NCBI GenBank assembly: GCA_020849765.1
Contig: JADLAY010000005.1
Coordinates: 1-64,000, forward strand
Direction of reading: 5' to 3'
Source: Anaerolineae bacterium
Lineage (GTDB): Bacteria; Chloroflexota; Anaerolineae; Aggregatilineales; Phototrophicaceae
Length of the DNA: 64,000 nt
The notes beneath the pieces were generated by a model. That model was not told where the DNA came from and did not search any database. It worked only from the letters and a program-made list of their open reading frames with translations. The position numbers were made by a program, and so were the translations under genes. This document shows positions 35,527 through 44,464 of the stretch, piece after piece (position 1 is the first letter of the stretch; the number at the start of each line of letters is the position of its first letter).

Positions 35527-36285
35527 TTATCGTGTCTCCGAAAAATAAAAGTGAACTATCAGAACCAGGCGTCCAAGCCGCAGCTCGTCGCCGTGGCGCA
35601 AAACGCGTATTTCCTGCGGGAAAAGCTGAACACCGTTGATGAATGAGCCATTGGTCGACTTCATATCCATGACGCTCAGGGTCGACTGGCTGGCATCGTA
35701 GTGCATGGTCATGTGAATGCGCGACACGCCATGTTGCGCCGCATCCAGCACAGTCAGGTCGACGTCCGGTGCGAACGACTCGTCGCCGCGTCCGAGGACG
35801 ACGTCATGCCGGTGACGCTGCGGATGCACGTCAAGCGAGATGTTCGTCTCAGGGTTGGTCAGCGACAGAACGGACTCGTGGCTGAAGAAGGTATCCCAGC
35901 CGGACTGCTGATCGCCCAGATCGTGAGTGCCGGTCGGGGCGCGCCGGGCGGGAGGCTGCTGGCGCCGGATTTCCTTCATCTGTTCCGGGGTGATGGGCAA
36001 CGTCTCCGGACCTTCCGTCTGTTGGAACGGATCATTTGACGCGGGCTTTTGTAGGGGTTTGATCTTGGGACGCGAATCGCCAGTTTTGCGTTCTGCCGCT
36101 CGCTTCAGTTCCCACGCGCGTACCTGGCGTACGAATTCAGTCTGCTCTTGTGAAGACAGTGTGTCAATCTTCAAGCGCAAGAATTGGAGGGACTCTTTGC
36201 TGTTGTGTCCCTGCGCGCGCAGCCCCGCATAAACGTCGATGATTTCCTGCAATGCGCTCAAATTGGTTTCCTCACTGCCTACCAT
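35527..36285 (-). CDS. FHA-domain protein
   Basis: 252 residues. The amino-terminal 80 residues are helical, a Pro-rich linker follows, and residues about 150-248 form a forkhead-associated domain with VLGRGDE, VSRIHMTM, STNGSFING and LRHGDELRLG. FHA domains bind phosphothreonine, so it may read the output of Ser/Thr kinases such as the one at 21353, though that link is inferred. It precedes the DUF1349 gene with no gap. Confidence 0.9.
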   Translation of the reverse strand: MVGSEETNLSALQEIIDVYAGLRAQGHNSKESLQFLRLKIDTLSSQEQTEFVRQVRAWELKRAAERKTGDSRPKIKPLQKPASNDPFQQTEGPETLPITPEQMKEIRRQQPPARRAPTGTHDLGDQQSGWDTFFSHESVLSLTNPETNISLDVHPQRHRHDVVLGRGDESFAPDVDLTVLDAAQHGVSRIHMTMHYDASQSTLSVMDMKSTNGSFINGVQLFPQEIRVLRHGDELRLGRLVLIVHFYFSETR

Positions 36286-36366
36286 TATTTATTGTCAACA
36301 AAGCCGCTTATAACGTCAAGCAAGAGGGCTGTGAAAGGCATGAATTTTCCGAATATTGTATCTCTC

Positions 36367-36395
36367 TGGCGCGTCACGAGGCGAAACGCTATACT
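36367..36395 (+). promoter_or_regulatory. Weak candidate promoter for the selenoprotein gene
   Basis: TATACT (36390-36395) is a good -10 about 40 bases before the ATG at 36436. The region 17 bases upstream (TGGCGC) is a poor -35. Confidence 0.35.
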
Positions 36396-36435
36396 GCCGT
36401 CGTCGCTGTCGTCCCTATGGAGAAAGGAACGTGCC

Positions 36436-36747
36436 ATGCAGTTGCCCGTGCTCGACGTCACGATCGAATACTGCGCGGTTTGAAAGTACACCCCTCGTGC
36501 CGTCAGTTTGACGGCTGATATTCTGGGTCGGCGACCACTGGAAGCCTTCGTTCGCTCGTGGAATCTGATCCCTGATAAGGGTGGCAAATTCGAAGTGACC
36601 GTCAATGGCGATCTCATCTTCTCGAAGAAGCAGCTTGGCCGCCATGCCGAGCCGGGCGAAGTGTTGGCCTTGTTCCGCCAGAAATTGTTCGAGCTCTATC
36701 CGGACGCAGAACGCATCATTGCCGAGGCGGAGGCAGACGATCCATAA
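36436..36747 (+). CDS. selW: SelW/Rdx-family selenoprotein with in-frame UGA (Sec16)
   Basis: 103 residues if the TGA at 36481-36483 is read as selenocysteine. The ATG at 36436 has an AAAGGAACG ribosome site. The first 15 codons end in IEYCAV, then TGA, then KYTPRAV, and the same frame runs on to a stop at 36747. Read through, it gives the Rdx signature: beta strand, Cys13-x-x-Sec16, a RAVSLTADIL helix, and GGKFEVTVNGDLIFSKKQLGRHAEPGEV. Rdx proteins (SelW, SelT, SelH) are thioredoxin-like redox proteins with CxxC or CxxU. A hairpin fits a bacterial SECIS just after the TGA. No ribosome site supports restart after the TGA, so a truncated 79-residue annotation is probably wrong. Confidence 0.85.
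36481..36515 (+). promoter_or_regulatory. UGA codon with bacterial SECIS-like hairpin
   Basis: After the TGA (36481-36483) a perfect 7-bp stem forms: GCCGTCA (36499-36505) with TGACGGC (36509-36515) around the loop GTT. The loop starts with G and lies 22 bases after the UGA. Small apical loop, early G and this distance agree with known bacterial SECIS rules for SelB-directed Sec insertion. Confidence 0.75.
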
Positions 36748-36786
36748 CGTATCGCCTCTGCGCACCCACACCACAAAGCAGCATCT

Positions 36787-37413
36787 ATGTTGATGGCAGA
36801 TAGTTTCTACCGTGTTTATCCGATGGTCTTCGTGCCGGACGACGCCGAGATCGACGATTTCGTCATCCTGGGCAAGCCGCCGCGCGGCGAGAAGGCCGGA
36901 GCGTTGTCGCTGATCCTGGGCGCAAGCTGCGTCATCCGTTCGCACACCGTTATATACGCCGGGAACCGGATCGGCACGGGCTTTCAGACGGGGCATCACG
37001 TGGTCATCCGCGAGTCGAACACGATCGGCGATAACGTCAGCATCGGCACGCACAGCATCGTCGAACATCACGTGACGATTGGCGATCGTGTGCGCCTGCA
37101 CAGCCGGGTGTTCGTGCCGGAATTCAGCACGCTCGAAATGGGCTGCTGGTTGGGGCCGGGCGTCATGATCACGAATGCGCGCTACCCGGTCAGCCGCGGG
37201 GTCAAGGATCGTCTCTATGGTGCGCACGTCGAGGCCGGGGCCATCATTGGCGCGAATTCGACGCTGCTTCCCGGTGTGCGCATCGGCGCGCGCGCCCTCG
37301 TCGGCGCCGGGTCAGTCGTCACCAAGGATGTGCCGCCCGGTGCGGTGGTCGTCGGCAATCCGGCCAGGGTCATCAACCAGGTCGACAACATCGAGTTTTA
37401 TCAGCCGGGATAA
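36787..37413 (+). CDS. Left-handed beta-helix (hexapeptide-repeat) acyltransferase
   Basis: 208 residues. Repeated [LIV]GxxxxI turns run from about 25 to 195 (IGTGFQTGHHVVI, IGDNVSIGTHSIV, IGDRVRLHSRVFV, and the closing GSVVTKDVPPGAVVVGNPARVI). Such proteins are trimeric transferases of acetyl or other acyl groups to sugars. His98-His99 (EHH) could include the catalytic His. A role in nucleotide-sugar or surface-glycan N-acetylation is likely, but the substrate is not known. ATG 36793 is an alternative start. Confidence 0.88.
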   Translation: MLMADSFYRVYPMVFVPDDAEIDDFVILGKPPRGEKAGALSLILGASCVIRSHTVIYAGNRIGTGFQTGHHVVIRESNTIGDNVSIGTHSIVEHHVTIGDRVRLHSRVFVPEFSTLEMGCWLGPGVMITNARYPVSRGVKDRLYGAHVEAGAIIGANSTLLPGVRIGARALVGAGSVVTKDVPPGAVVVGNPARVINQVDNIEFYQPG

Positions 37414-37453
37414 CCGGACTTCAGCTCACCTGCCATAACAAGCGAGATTGATC

Positions 37454-38803
37454 GTGCCCAGCCTCCTGCTCAAAAACATCCATACGCTCGCGACAATGGA
37501 CGATACTCGGCGCGAACTGCACAACGCCTGGATCGTCATCCGTGATGGCGTGATCGAGGCGGTCGGCAGCGGCGATTTGCCGGAGACAGCCGCCGACGAA
37601 GTCCACGACCTGAGCGCGCACGTCGTGCTGCCGGGGCTGATCAACACGCACCATCACATGTATCAGACGCTGACGCGCGTCATCGCTCAGGATCGCGAGC
37701 TGTTCGGCTGGCTACGCGCGCTTTACCCGATCTGGGCGCGTATGGATGGCGAGGCGATCTACGTCAGCGCCAAGCTGGCGATGGCGGAATTGATGTTGAG
37801 CGGCTGCACAACCAGCAGCGATCATCTCTACATCTATCCCAACGATGTGCGCATCGACGACGAGATTCGCGCCGCGCAGGAGATCGGCATCCGCTTCCAC
37901 GCCGCCCGTGGATCGATGAGCGTCGGTGAGAGCAAAGGCGGCCTTCCCCCTGACCGCGTCGTTGAAGAAGAGGACGCCATCCTGCGTGATACCCGGCGCG
38001 CCATCGAGACCTATCACGATGCCAGCCGCTATGCCATGCTGCGCGTGGTCGTTGCTCCGTGTTCGCCGTTCAGCGTCTCGCAGGATTTGATGCGCGAAGC
38101 CGCGGCCCTCGCGCGCAGTTACGGTGTGCATCTGCATACGCATCTGGCAGAGAATGCCAACGACGTCTCCTACAGCCTGGAGACGTTCAACATGCGCCCC
38201 GGCCCGTGGGCGGAGAGCGTCGGTTGGGTCGGCGATGACGTCTGGCACGCGCACTGCGTCAAGCTGGACGACGACGAAGTCGGGCTGCTTGCCCGCACGC
38301 ACACGGGAGTCTGTCACTGCCCGAACAGCAACATGCGCCTCGCCAGCGGCATCGCGCCCGTGCGCCGGATGATCGACACCGGCGTGCCGGTCGGCCTGGG
38401 CGTCGACGGCTCGGCGTCGAACGATAGCAGCCATCTGCTGGCCGAGGCGCGCCAGGCAATGCTCTTGCAGCGTGTGAGTGGTGATCCGGCGGGGTTGAGC
38501 GCCCGCGAGGCATTGTGGATGGCGACGCGCGGCGGCGCCGACGTGCTGGGTCGTGACGATATCGGCCAGATCGCGCCGGGCATGGCGGCGGACATCATCG
38601 CTTACCGGTTGGATACGCCCTCGATGGCCGGTGCGCAGCATGACCCTGTGGCGGCGCTCACCTTCTGCCAGCCGGGCAACGTCGATCTGTCGCTTATCAA
38701 TGGCCGCTTCGTCGTCAAAGACGGCGTCCTGCAAACGCTTGACCTGCCGCTGCTGGTCGAAACGCACAATGGCATCTCACGCCGGTTGATCCGTGACGAC
38801 TAG
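37454..38803 (+). CDS. Metal-dependent amidohydrolase, 8-oxoguanine deaminase-like
   Basis: 449 residues from GTG 37454, which is better spaced from GCGAG than the TTG at 37448. The fold is a subtype III amidohydrolase barrel with metal and catalytic ligands NTHHHMYQ, HTHLAE, HAHCVKL and GVDGSASND. The segments DRELFGWLRALYPIWA and EARQAMLLQRVSG are typical of 8-oxoguanine/guanine deaminase and the atrazine chlorohydrolase group. It probably deaminates an aminopurine or related heterocycle. The 3' end overlaps the convergent membrane-protein gene by 27 bases. Confidence 0.87.
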   Translation: MPSLLLKNIHTLATMDDTRRELHNAWIVIRDGVIEAVGSGDLPETAADEVHDLSAHVVLPGLINTHHHMYQTLTRVIAQDRELFGWLRALYPIWARMDGEAIYVSAKLAMAELMLSGCTTSSDHLYIYPNDVRIDDEIRAAQEIGIRFHAARGSMSVGESKGGLPPDRVVEEEDAILRDTRRAIETYHDASRYAMLRVVVAPCSPFSVSQDLMREAAALARSYGVHLHTHLAENANDVSYSLETFNMRPGPWAESVGWVGDDVWHAHCVKLDDDEVGLLARTHTGVCHCPNSNMRLASGIAPVRRMIDTGVPVGLGVDGSASNDSSHLLAEARQAMLLQRVSGDPAGLSAREALWMATRGGADVLGRDDIGQIAPGMAADIIAYRLDTPSMAGAQHDPVAALTFCQPGNVDLSLINGRFVVKDGVLQTLDLPLLVETHNGISRRLIRDD

Positions 38804-39361
38804 CGTTGGCGTCAAGCGGCTGTAGAGCCAGATCACCAGACCGATCAACGCATAGACAAGACCCAGCCCGACGAGCGCGAACTTGATCGTCGCACAGATG
38901 GCGGCAATCGCGGGCGCGCTCTCGATTCCGGCGGCCGTATCGCTCGTCAGAGCGTTCAGCACCTGCGCCAGCATCGCGTTTTCGATCCAGTCGGAGATCC
39001 CGGCTGCCCAGGCACCCCAGGCTAACACAAATCCGAGCACCACCCACCAGCGACGGCGCTTGATCGCCCCCGTCGCCATGACACAGGCGACGCTGATCGC
39101 CGTGGCATAACAGGGGATCCAGGCATTGTCGACCGCCAGGCTGAACCCGGCGTTGGCGACGTAATCCGTCTCCGGTGTGCTGTTGTCGCGCCAGGCATCG
39201 ACGATCGTCTGGGCGCGCGGCCAATCGCGGGCGAACTCGAAATCGACAATCGTGAAAGGCTGGAGGACGCGCGAATTCATGTAGAGATTGATGACAATTG
39301 TGAGGACGAGCGCGACAAGAAATACTGGCAGGCGCAGTCGTTGAGGAATCGGGTAAGGCAT
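38777..39361 (-). CDS. Integral membrane protein of unknown function
   Basis: 194 residues with four predicted helices: about 10-28, 85-102, 106-124 and 155-180. Between helices 1 and 2 is an external loop of about 55 residues (FARDWPRAQTIVDAW). AAGG nine bases before the ATG at 39361 supports the start. No family is recognised. It is convergent with the amidohydrolase, and the reading frames overlap by 27 bases. Confidence 0.72.
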   Translation of the reverse strand: MPYPIPQRLRLPVFLVALVLTIVINLYMNSRVLQPFTIVDFEFARDWPRAQTIVDAWRDNSTPETDYVANAGFSLAVDNAWIPCYATAISVACVMATGAIKRRRWWVVLGFVLAWGAWAAGISDWIENAMLAQVLNALTSDTAAGIESAPAIAAICATIKFALVGLGLVYALIGLVIWLYSRLTPTLVVTDQPA

Positions 39362-39593
39362 TTTTATCATCCTTGTCGTGAGAGGTGGGACGCATGTCAA
39401 ACCTCGCAGTCGATGACAATGATAGCGCGCATCGCACCATCGGGGCGGCATCGCGACTCATGATGTGTTTATGCTGAGTCTGGGGCGCCGGTCTACAGTC
39501 CTTACGTCTTCGTCGTCTCAGAACTTCGCCGCTTTGCTACGGAACTGCTAAGCTCTAGACAGGCAAGCTGCTGATTCGCGAGGTGTTCCGATT

Positions 39594-40871
39594 TTGGCTG
39601 ATCTTCACCAGGTCAATAATCTGAAGATCCGTCTGTACAACGGGGCAACGACCCTCCTCCTTGGCCTGGTCTTGTTGGCCGTCATTATCATCGCGCTCAT
39701 GAGCAATTACGCCTGGCTCGGCGCGCGCATGAACGCTCATTGGTGGTGCCTGGATGCGGGTGTGGCTGCGCTGGCGCGGGATATTCCGCACACCTTACCC
39801 TTTGTCGGCTGCTCGGCGGGCGACATGGATATTGGCGGCGCGCTTGCCTTCGGCATGAGCGTACTCGTCGTGAGTGCCATGCTGGTGGGCGCCCTGCGTT
39901 GGTATGCGCTGCGGCGCAACCTGCTGGACATGCCGAACCAACGCAGTTCACACACGCTGCCGACGCCGCGCGGCGGGGGTGTCGTGATCGCGGGCCTCAG
40001 CCTCGCCCTAACGATCGTGTGGCTTCTGCGCAGTCCATCGAATGCATCCTCTGGCCTCGCCCCCTTCCTGGGAGTTGCCGCGGCCATGTCTTTGCTCGGC
40101 TTGTCCGACGATTGGATGGGCGAAATCCCTGCCCGCTGGCGACTGGTGCTGCAAGCCCTCGCCGTCATCACGCTGATCGTCGTCGTGGCCGCGCACGCCG
40201 AGCTGCATATCGGATTGCCGATCGCGCATATCACACTGAGCGGCATTCTTGCGGCGGTCGTGCTTTTGGCCTGGGGCGTCGGCTTCACCAATGCCTTCAA
40301 CTTCATGGATGGCATCGACGGTCTGGCTGGTCTTCAGGCGTGTTTTGCTTTCGTCGCTTGGGCGGTGCTGCTGTGGATTGAAGGTCAGGTCGGCTGGGCA
40401 CTGTTTGCCTACATCGTGGCTGCTGCGACGGGCGGCTTTCTCGTCCACAATCTGGCCCCGGCGCGCATCTTCATGGGCGATGCGGGCAGCCTCTTCCTCG
40501 GCTTTTCGCTGGCGCTGCTGCCGTTGATGGCCTACGCGTCTCTGCGCAATCCCGCTCTCTTTATCACCGGCGGCCTGCTCATCTATCCGTTTGCGATCGA
40601 TTCGGTTTACACGATCTTCCGTCGTTGGCGCCGCGGCGAGGATCTCCTATCCGCGCATCGCAGCCACATCTACCAGCGTCTGACCATCAGCGGCTGGTCA
40701 CATGGGGCCGTCACCCGGCTCTACGGGGTGTTGATGGTGCTCAGCGTCGGCGCCGCATTCGTCTCCTATGGTGGCGATGACGGCACCCGATTGACGGTGG
40801 CGATCCTGGCGCTCATCCTCGCAGGCGTCTGCATCTATGGCGGCGAGCTGCTCATCGCGCGGCAGCGATGA
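39594..40871 (+). CDS. MraY/WecA-family polyprenyl-phosphate sugar-1-phosphate transferase
   Basis: 425 residues with about eleven membrane helices. Cytoplasmic motifs of the family are all present: LLDMPNQRSSHTLPTPRGGG, LGLSDDW, the catalytic NFMDGIDGLAG, FMGDAGSLFLGF and AHRSHIYQRL. It moves a sugar phosphate, likely HexNAc-1-P, to undecaprenyl phosphate to start a surface polysaccharide. The His-rich loop and lack of a full MurNAc-pentapeptide motif favour WecA/WbpL over MraY. The extra 80-residue amino end has a helix and a short external loop. The start is TTG with GAGGTG upstream. Confidence 0.88.
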   Translation: MADLHQVNNLKIRLYNGATTLLLGLVLLAVIIIALMSNYAWLGARMNAHWWCLDAGVAALARDIPHTLPFVGCSAGDMDIGGALAFGMSVLVVSAMLVGALRWYALRRNLLDMPNQRSSHTLPTPRGGGVVIAGLSLALTIVWLLRSPSNASSGLAPFLGVAAAMSLLGLSDDWMGEIPARWRLVLQALAVITLIVVVAAHAELHIGLPIAHITLSGILAAVVLLAWGVGFTNAFNFMDGIDGLAGLQACFAFVAWAVLLWIEGQVGWALFAYIVAAATGGFLVHNLAPARIFMGDAGSLFLGFSLALLPLMAYASLRNPALFITGGLLIYPFAIDSVYTIFRRWRRGEDLLSAHRSHIYQRLTISGWSHGAVTRLYGVLMVLSVGAAFVSYGGDDGTRLTVAILALILAGVCIYGGELLIARQR

Positions 40872-41817
40872 CGCGCCGCCAGCCTTCGTCAAGCGCGACC
40901 TGGGGTTCAAAGCCGAGCGCACGCAGTTGAGCGCCGCTGTAAGTCTCGCTCTCCGTCAGCAGCGCGATCTGCTCCAGCGTGAGCGGCGAACGCCTGCCCA
41001 CAAGCGAAAACCCGGCCTGCAATCCCCGCGCTCCCAGCCTCGCCAGTGTCGCCGGAATACTGATCGCGGGCCGCTGGCGTTCGCATGCCGCGTAGATGCC
41101 ATCGAGGATCATTCGCATCGTCAGCGCTTCGTGCCCGACGAGGTTGTAGATGCGCCCGGCAGCCTCATCGCGCTCCAGACACAGCACGGCGGCGTTCGCC
41201 ACATCGTCGACGTAAGTCAGGCTGCGCCGGTTGGTGAGATCGCCGATCGGCAGGAACCAGCCTTTTTGAATGGCACCGACCAGCCGCTGCCACGAACCGC
41301 GCAGGCGCGGGCCGTAAACCGGTGACAGGCGGAGCACGGTCGCCTCGATGCTGTCGAGTGCAGCCTGCTCGCCTTCCAGCTTGGTCGTCGCATACCAGTT
41401 CTCCGGATTGGTGGGATGCGTCTCCGTCACCGGTTCGCGGTTGTGGGCGCCGTAAACCTTGACAGTGCTGAAGTAAATCAAGCGCTTGACCCGTGCGCGT
41501 TGTGCGGCCTGTGCGAGCGAGCGCGTTCCATCGACGTTCACCCGCGTGTACTCGGCGCGCAGACTCGGCGGCGGATTGTCAATGTGCAGCAGCGCTGCCA
41601 GATGGAGGACGTAATCGACGTTCGCCATGGCTTGCTCGACGCTCACAGCATCCAGCAGATCCCCACGAGCGATCTCGGCGCCGTCCGGCAGCAATCCATC
41701 CGGCGGCGCGGTTCGGCACAGCGCGCGGACGCGATAGCCGCGCTCGATCAGAGTCGTCACCAGTGCCGGGCCGATCGCCCCGGTTGCGCCCGTGACGAGC
41801 ACCAGTGAAGCGGTCAT
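40852..41817 (-). CDS. NAD-dependent epimerase/dehydratase (extended SDR)
   Basis: 321 residues. The Rossmann motif TGATGAIG is at about 10-17 and the catalytic YxxxK is in WYATTKLEGEQA. Members interconvert or reduce nucleotide sugars, or act on other small molecules. Neighbours are a WecA-like transferase and a glycosyltransferase, so a role in making a nucleotide sugar for a surface polymer is likely. It is convergent with the transferase (20-base overlap) and 33 bases after the glycosyltransferase on its own strand. The exact reaction is not assignable. Confidence 0.86.
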   Translation of the reverse strand: MTASLVLVTGATGAIGPALVTTLIERGYRVRALCRTAPPDGLLPDGAEIARGDLLDAVSVEQAMANVDYVLHLAALLHIDNPPPSLRAEYTRVNVDGTRSLAQAAQRARVKRLIYFSTVKVYGAHNREPVTETHPTNPENWYATTKLEGEQAALDSIEATVLRLSPVYGPRLRGSWQRLVGAIQKGWFLPIGDLTNRRSLTYVDDVANAAVLCLERDEAAGRIYNLVGHEALTMRMILDGIYAACERQRPAISIPATLARLGARGLQAGFSLVGRRSPLTLEQIALLTESETYSGAQLRALGFEPQVALDEGWRRVIAAAR

Positions 41818-41850
41818 TCTCGACCCTCGACCAGCCGCCGGATCGACGTA

Positions 41851-43053
41851 TCACCCATGCGCTTGACCATCCTTCCCGTCCTCCAGTAGATGTTCGGCGA
41901 TCAAATCGGTCAGTGCCTGCATACACGTCGTCTCGTTGAAGTGGGCCACGGCAGCGGCGCGCGCGGCCCGCTGATACGTTCGCAGTTGTGATCGGTCAGC
42001 AGCCAGGCTGCGCAGCCAATCGGCGATCGCCTCGACCGCCTCAGGGGCAAAGTTGGCGCCGCAGGCCGTATCACCCAGCAGCGCCGCCAGATCGCTGGGC
42101 TCGCGGCTGATCCCGAGGATGGCGCTCCCGGCGGCCAACGCGCTGACGGTTTTGCTCGGAATCGACAGGTGCTCGTAGCCCTGCGCCAGCGTGACGATGC
42201 TCACGTCGATGCTGGCGAGCGGATCGGCCAGTTGATCGTAACTGATCCAGGGCAGGAGACGAGCATTGGGCAGGCGTCCTGAATCGATGGCTTCCGCCAC
42301 CAGATCGCGCTTGGTGCCATCGCCGATGAAGAGAAAGAGAATCTCCGGCACCGCGCGCAGGTGCTCGGCGACCTCCAGGATCGTCTCGATGGCGTGCGTC
42401 GCGCCCATGTTGCCGGTGTAGGCGACCACGAGGCGCTGTCCCAGATCCTGAGCCTGGGCGAAAGCGTTGTCGGCGCGCTCGACCGGCTTGATCCAATCGA
42501 TGTCGACCCAGTTGGGAATGATCTGCGGGGATTGCGGCGGGTCGACCTCGTCGGCCATCATCGACCGCAGTTGGCGCGCCATGCCCGGACTCAGCGTGAC
42601 CACGAGCGCGGCATCCCGCAGCGCGCGCTTGTGCCAGCCATACCAGAGGCTATAGAAGGGATTGCCCTGGTGGATCATGCCCATGACGTCAGCGATCTGC
42701 GGATAGATGTCGAACTCGTAGATACCATAGCGCTGCCCACGCAGATGGTGTGCCAGCCAGACAGCCAGCGGGACGAATGGCGGATTCGTCGTCATGAACA
42801 GCGGCGTCCGGGATGAGCCGAGCAGCAGGCGCCAGAAGACGACCAGGGCAAAGTGCAACCATGTGCGCAGGCGGCTGAGGGCCGTCGTCCGGTCGTACGC
42901 CGGGGCGGCTTTGACTGTGATCATAACGCCCATGTCCGGCGGCGCGTTCCCGCTCCAGACCTCGACCGGCCCGTACTGCGCGGCGAAATGGCGCAGCCAG
43001 CGCTCGATGTGCGGCGCGATCGATTGATTGATAAAGATGATGCGTGGGATCAT
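41851..43053 (-). CDS. Glycosyltransferase family 1/4 (WbuB-like)
   Basis: 400 residues. GT-B fold: an amino-terminal domain with IIFINQS...FAAQYGPVEVWSG, and a carboxy-terminal nucleotide-sugar domain with VVAYTGNMGATHAIETIL and FLFIGDGTKRDLV, then YEHLSIPSKTVSALAAGSAILG with the conserved loop near the end. This resembles L-fucosamine or similar HexNAc transferases. The ATG at 43053 is chosen by homology; the frame extends to 43107. It is cotranscribed with the epimerase and probably works in the same pathway as the WecA-like enzyme. Confidence 0.88.
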   Translation of the reverse strand: MIPRIIFINQSIAPHIERWLRHFAAQYGPVEVWSGNAPPDMGVMITVKAAPAYDRTTALSRLRTWLHFALVVFWRLLLGSSRTPLFMTTNPPFVPLAVWLAHHLRGQRYGIYEFDIYPQIADVMGMIHQGNPFYSLWYGWHKRALRDAALVVTLSPGMARQLRSMMADEVDPPQSPQIIPNWVDIDWIKPVERADNAFAQAQDLGQRLVVAYTGNMGATHAIETILEVAEHLRAVPEILFLFIGDGTKRDLVAEAIDSGRLPNARLLPWISYDQLADPLASIDVSIVTLAQGYEHLSIPSKTVSALAAGSAILGISREPSDLAALLGDTACGANFAPEAVEAIADWLRSLAADRSQLRTYQRAARAAAVAHFNETTCMQALTDLIAEHLLEDGKDGQAHG

Positions 43054-43165
43054 AGAGTTCACCGGTGCGACCGCAAAGTCCTTTGCGAATGACGGCTCCT
43101 GTGCCATCCGCTATTGTATACCCGGTCGCCGATGCACCCGGATCGAGACGGGCGCAGGTGGGGCG

Positions 43166-44464
43166 CTACCCTGTCACTGTGCGCCCGTGGCAGCGTTTGA
43201 ATTTCAGCCCGCTGCCACACGGGCACGGATCGTTGCGCCCCGCGTGCGCGAAGGCGGCTTGCAGCGCCGCATCCTTCTGGCGCATGTAGAGCATCACGTT
43301 GGCCGGGGAGCGCCTGTACGCCAGTTCGTTTGCCATCACGCGCATGGCTTCGTCGACATGATGGAAGAAGGCTTTGTACCCGGCGCACAGGTAGTTGAGG
43401 CCTGCCTCGCCGTCCGGAGTCTTGATGAATCGATTCTTCGGGCAGCCGCCGTTGCAGATGAAGCGGACGTCACACCCGCGGCAGTAGCGCGGCAGCGTGT
43501 CGCGCTTGGCGAGGCCGAAATCGCGCTGCTGCGGGCTGGTGACGATCTCGCTCAGGGGGATGTCGACGATGTTGCCGAGCCGGTGCGCCGGTTCGACAAA
43601 ATGATCGCATGAATAGACGTCGCCGTTATGCTCCAGCGCCAGCGCCACACCGCACGTTTCCTCGAAGATGCACAATCCGGGCCGCTGCCCCGACCACGCT
43701 GCCAGCGCTACGTCGAAGATTTGCACGAAGACTCTGCCGACGTCATGCCGTACCCACTCTTCGAAAACGTCGATCAGGAACTGGCCGTATTGCTCGCCCG
43801 TCACCGAGCGCGTCGTGACGCGGTCGCCTTCCTGAAAGCCCGTCAGGTTATCGCGCTCGACAATCGGGATGAACTGCATGAACTCCGTCCCAACCTCGTC
43901 GCGCAGGAAGCGATAGACCTCCAACCCGTGATCGGCGTTGGCGGCGTGGACGGTGGTCAGGATGTTGTACTCGACGCCATGTTTTTGCAGCAGGTGCAGC
44001 CCGTGCATGACGCGGTCGAAGGTCGGCTGGCCGCCCTTGTCGACCCGGTAGCGATCGTGCAGTGCGCGCGGGCCATCCAGGCTCAGGCCGATCAGGAAGT
44101 TGTATTGTTTGAAGAATGCGCACCAGTCATCCGTCAGCGTGACGCCGTTGGTTTGCAGCGCATTGGTGATCTGCATCCCCGGCTTGCGATACTTCTCCTG
44201 GTAGGAGACGGCCAGTTGATAGAACTCTAGCCCCATCAGTGTCGGCTCGCCGCCCTGCCAGCCGAATGTGATCTCTGGCACGTGCTGCGCTTCGATGTAC
44301 TGCCGCGTATACGCTTCCAGCAGGTTGTCCGCCATGCGGAACGAACTGTTCGGATAGAGCTTCTCTTTCGAGAGGAAGTAGCAGTACTCGCAATCGAGGT
44401 TACAAATGGCCCCGCGCGGTTTGGTCATCAGGTGGAAGGCCTGCGGATTCCAATCAGCGTCCAT
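43166..44464 (-). CDS. Anaerobic sulfatase-maturing radical SAM enzyme with SEC-C tail
   Basis: 432 residues. The radical SAM motif CNLDCEYCYF (about 21-30) is followed by WQGGEPT and a SPASM-type Cys cluster (CGVALALEHNGDVYSCDHFV, CRGCDVRFICNGGCPK, YLCAGYKAFF). Such enzymes oxidise the active-site Cys or Ser of sulfatases to formylglycine without oxygen. The extra carboxy-terminal SEC-C-type zinc motif (PCPCGSGLKFKRCHG) may bind protein or nucleic acid. Its substrate is probably the Cys sulfatase at 46237. ATG 44464 has GGAGG seven bases upstream and overlaps the SulP stop; GTG 44467 is an alternative. Confidence 0.92.
   Translation of the reverse strand: MDADWNPQAFHLMTKPRGAICNLDCEYCYFLSKEKLYPNSSFRMADNLLEAYTRQYIEAQHVPEITFGWQGGEPTLMGLEFYQLAVSYQEKYRKPGMQITNALQTNGVTLTDDWCAFFKQYNFLIGLSLDGPRALHDRYRVDKGGQPTFDRVMHGLHLLQKHGVEYNILTTVHAANADHGLEVYRFLRDEVGTEFMQFIPIVERDNLTGFQEGDRVTTRSVTGEQYGQFLIDVFEEWVRHDVGRVFVQIFDVALAAWSGQRPGLCIFEETCGVALALEHNGDVYSCDHFVEPAHRLGNIVDIPLSEIVTSPQQRDFGLAKRDTLPRYCRGCDVRFICNGGCPKNRFIKTPDGEAGLNYLCAGYKAFFHHVDEAMRVMANELAYRRSPANVMLYMRQKDAALQAAFAHAGRNDPCPCGSGLKFKRCHGRTVTG

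Noticed and set aside
36508..36747. Free-standing 79-residue protein starting at TTG 36508
   Set aside because: It has no ribosome site and lacks the first strand and Cys of the Rdx fold, which are encoded in phase just upstream of the TGA.
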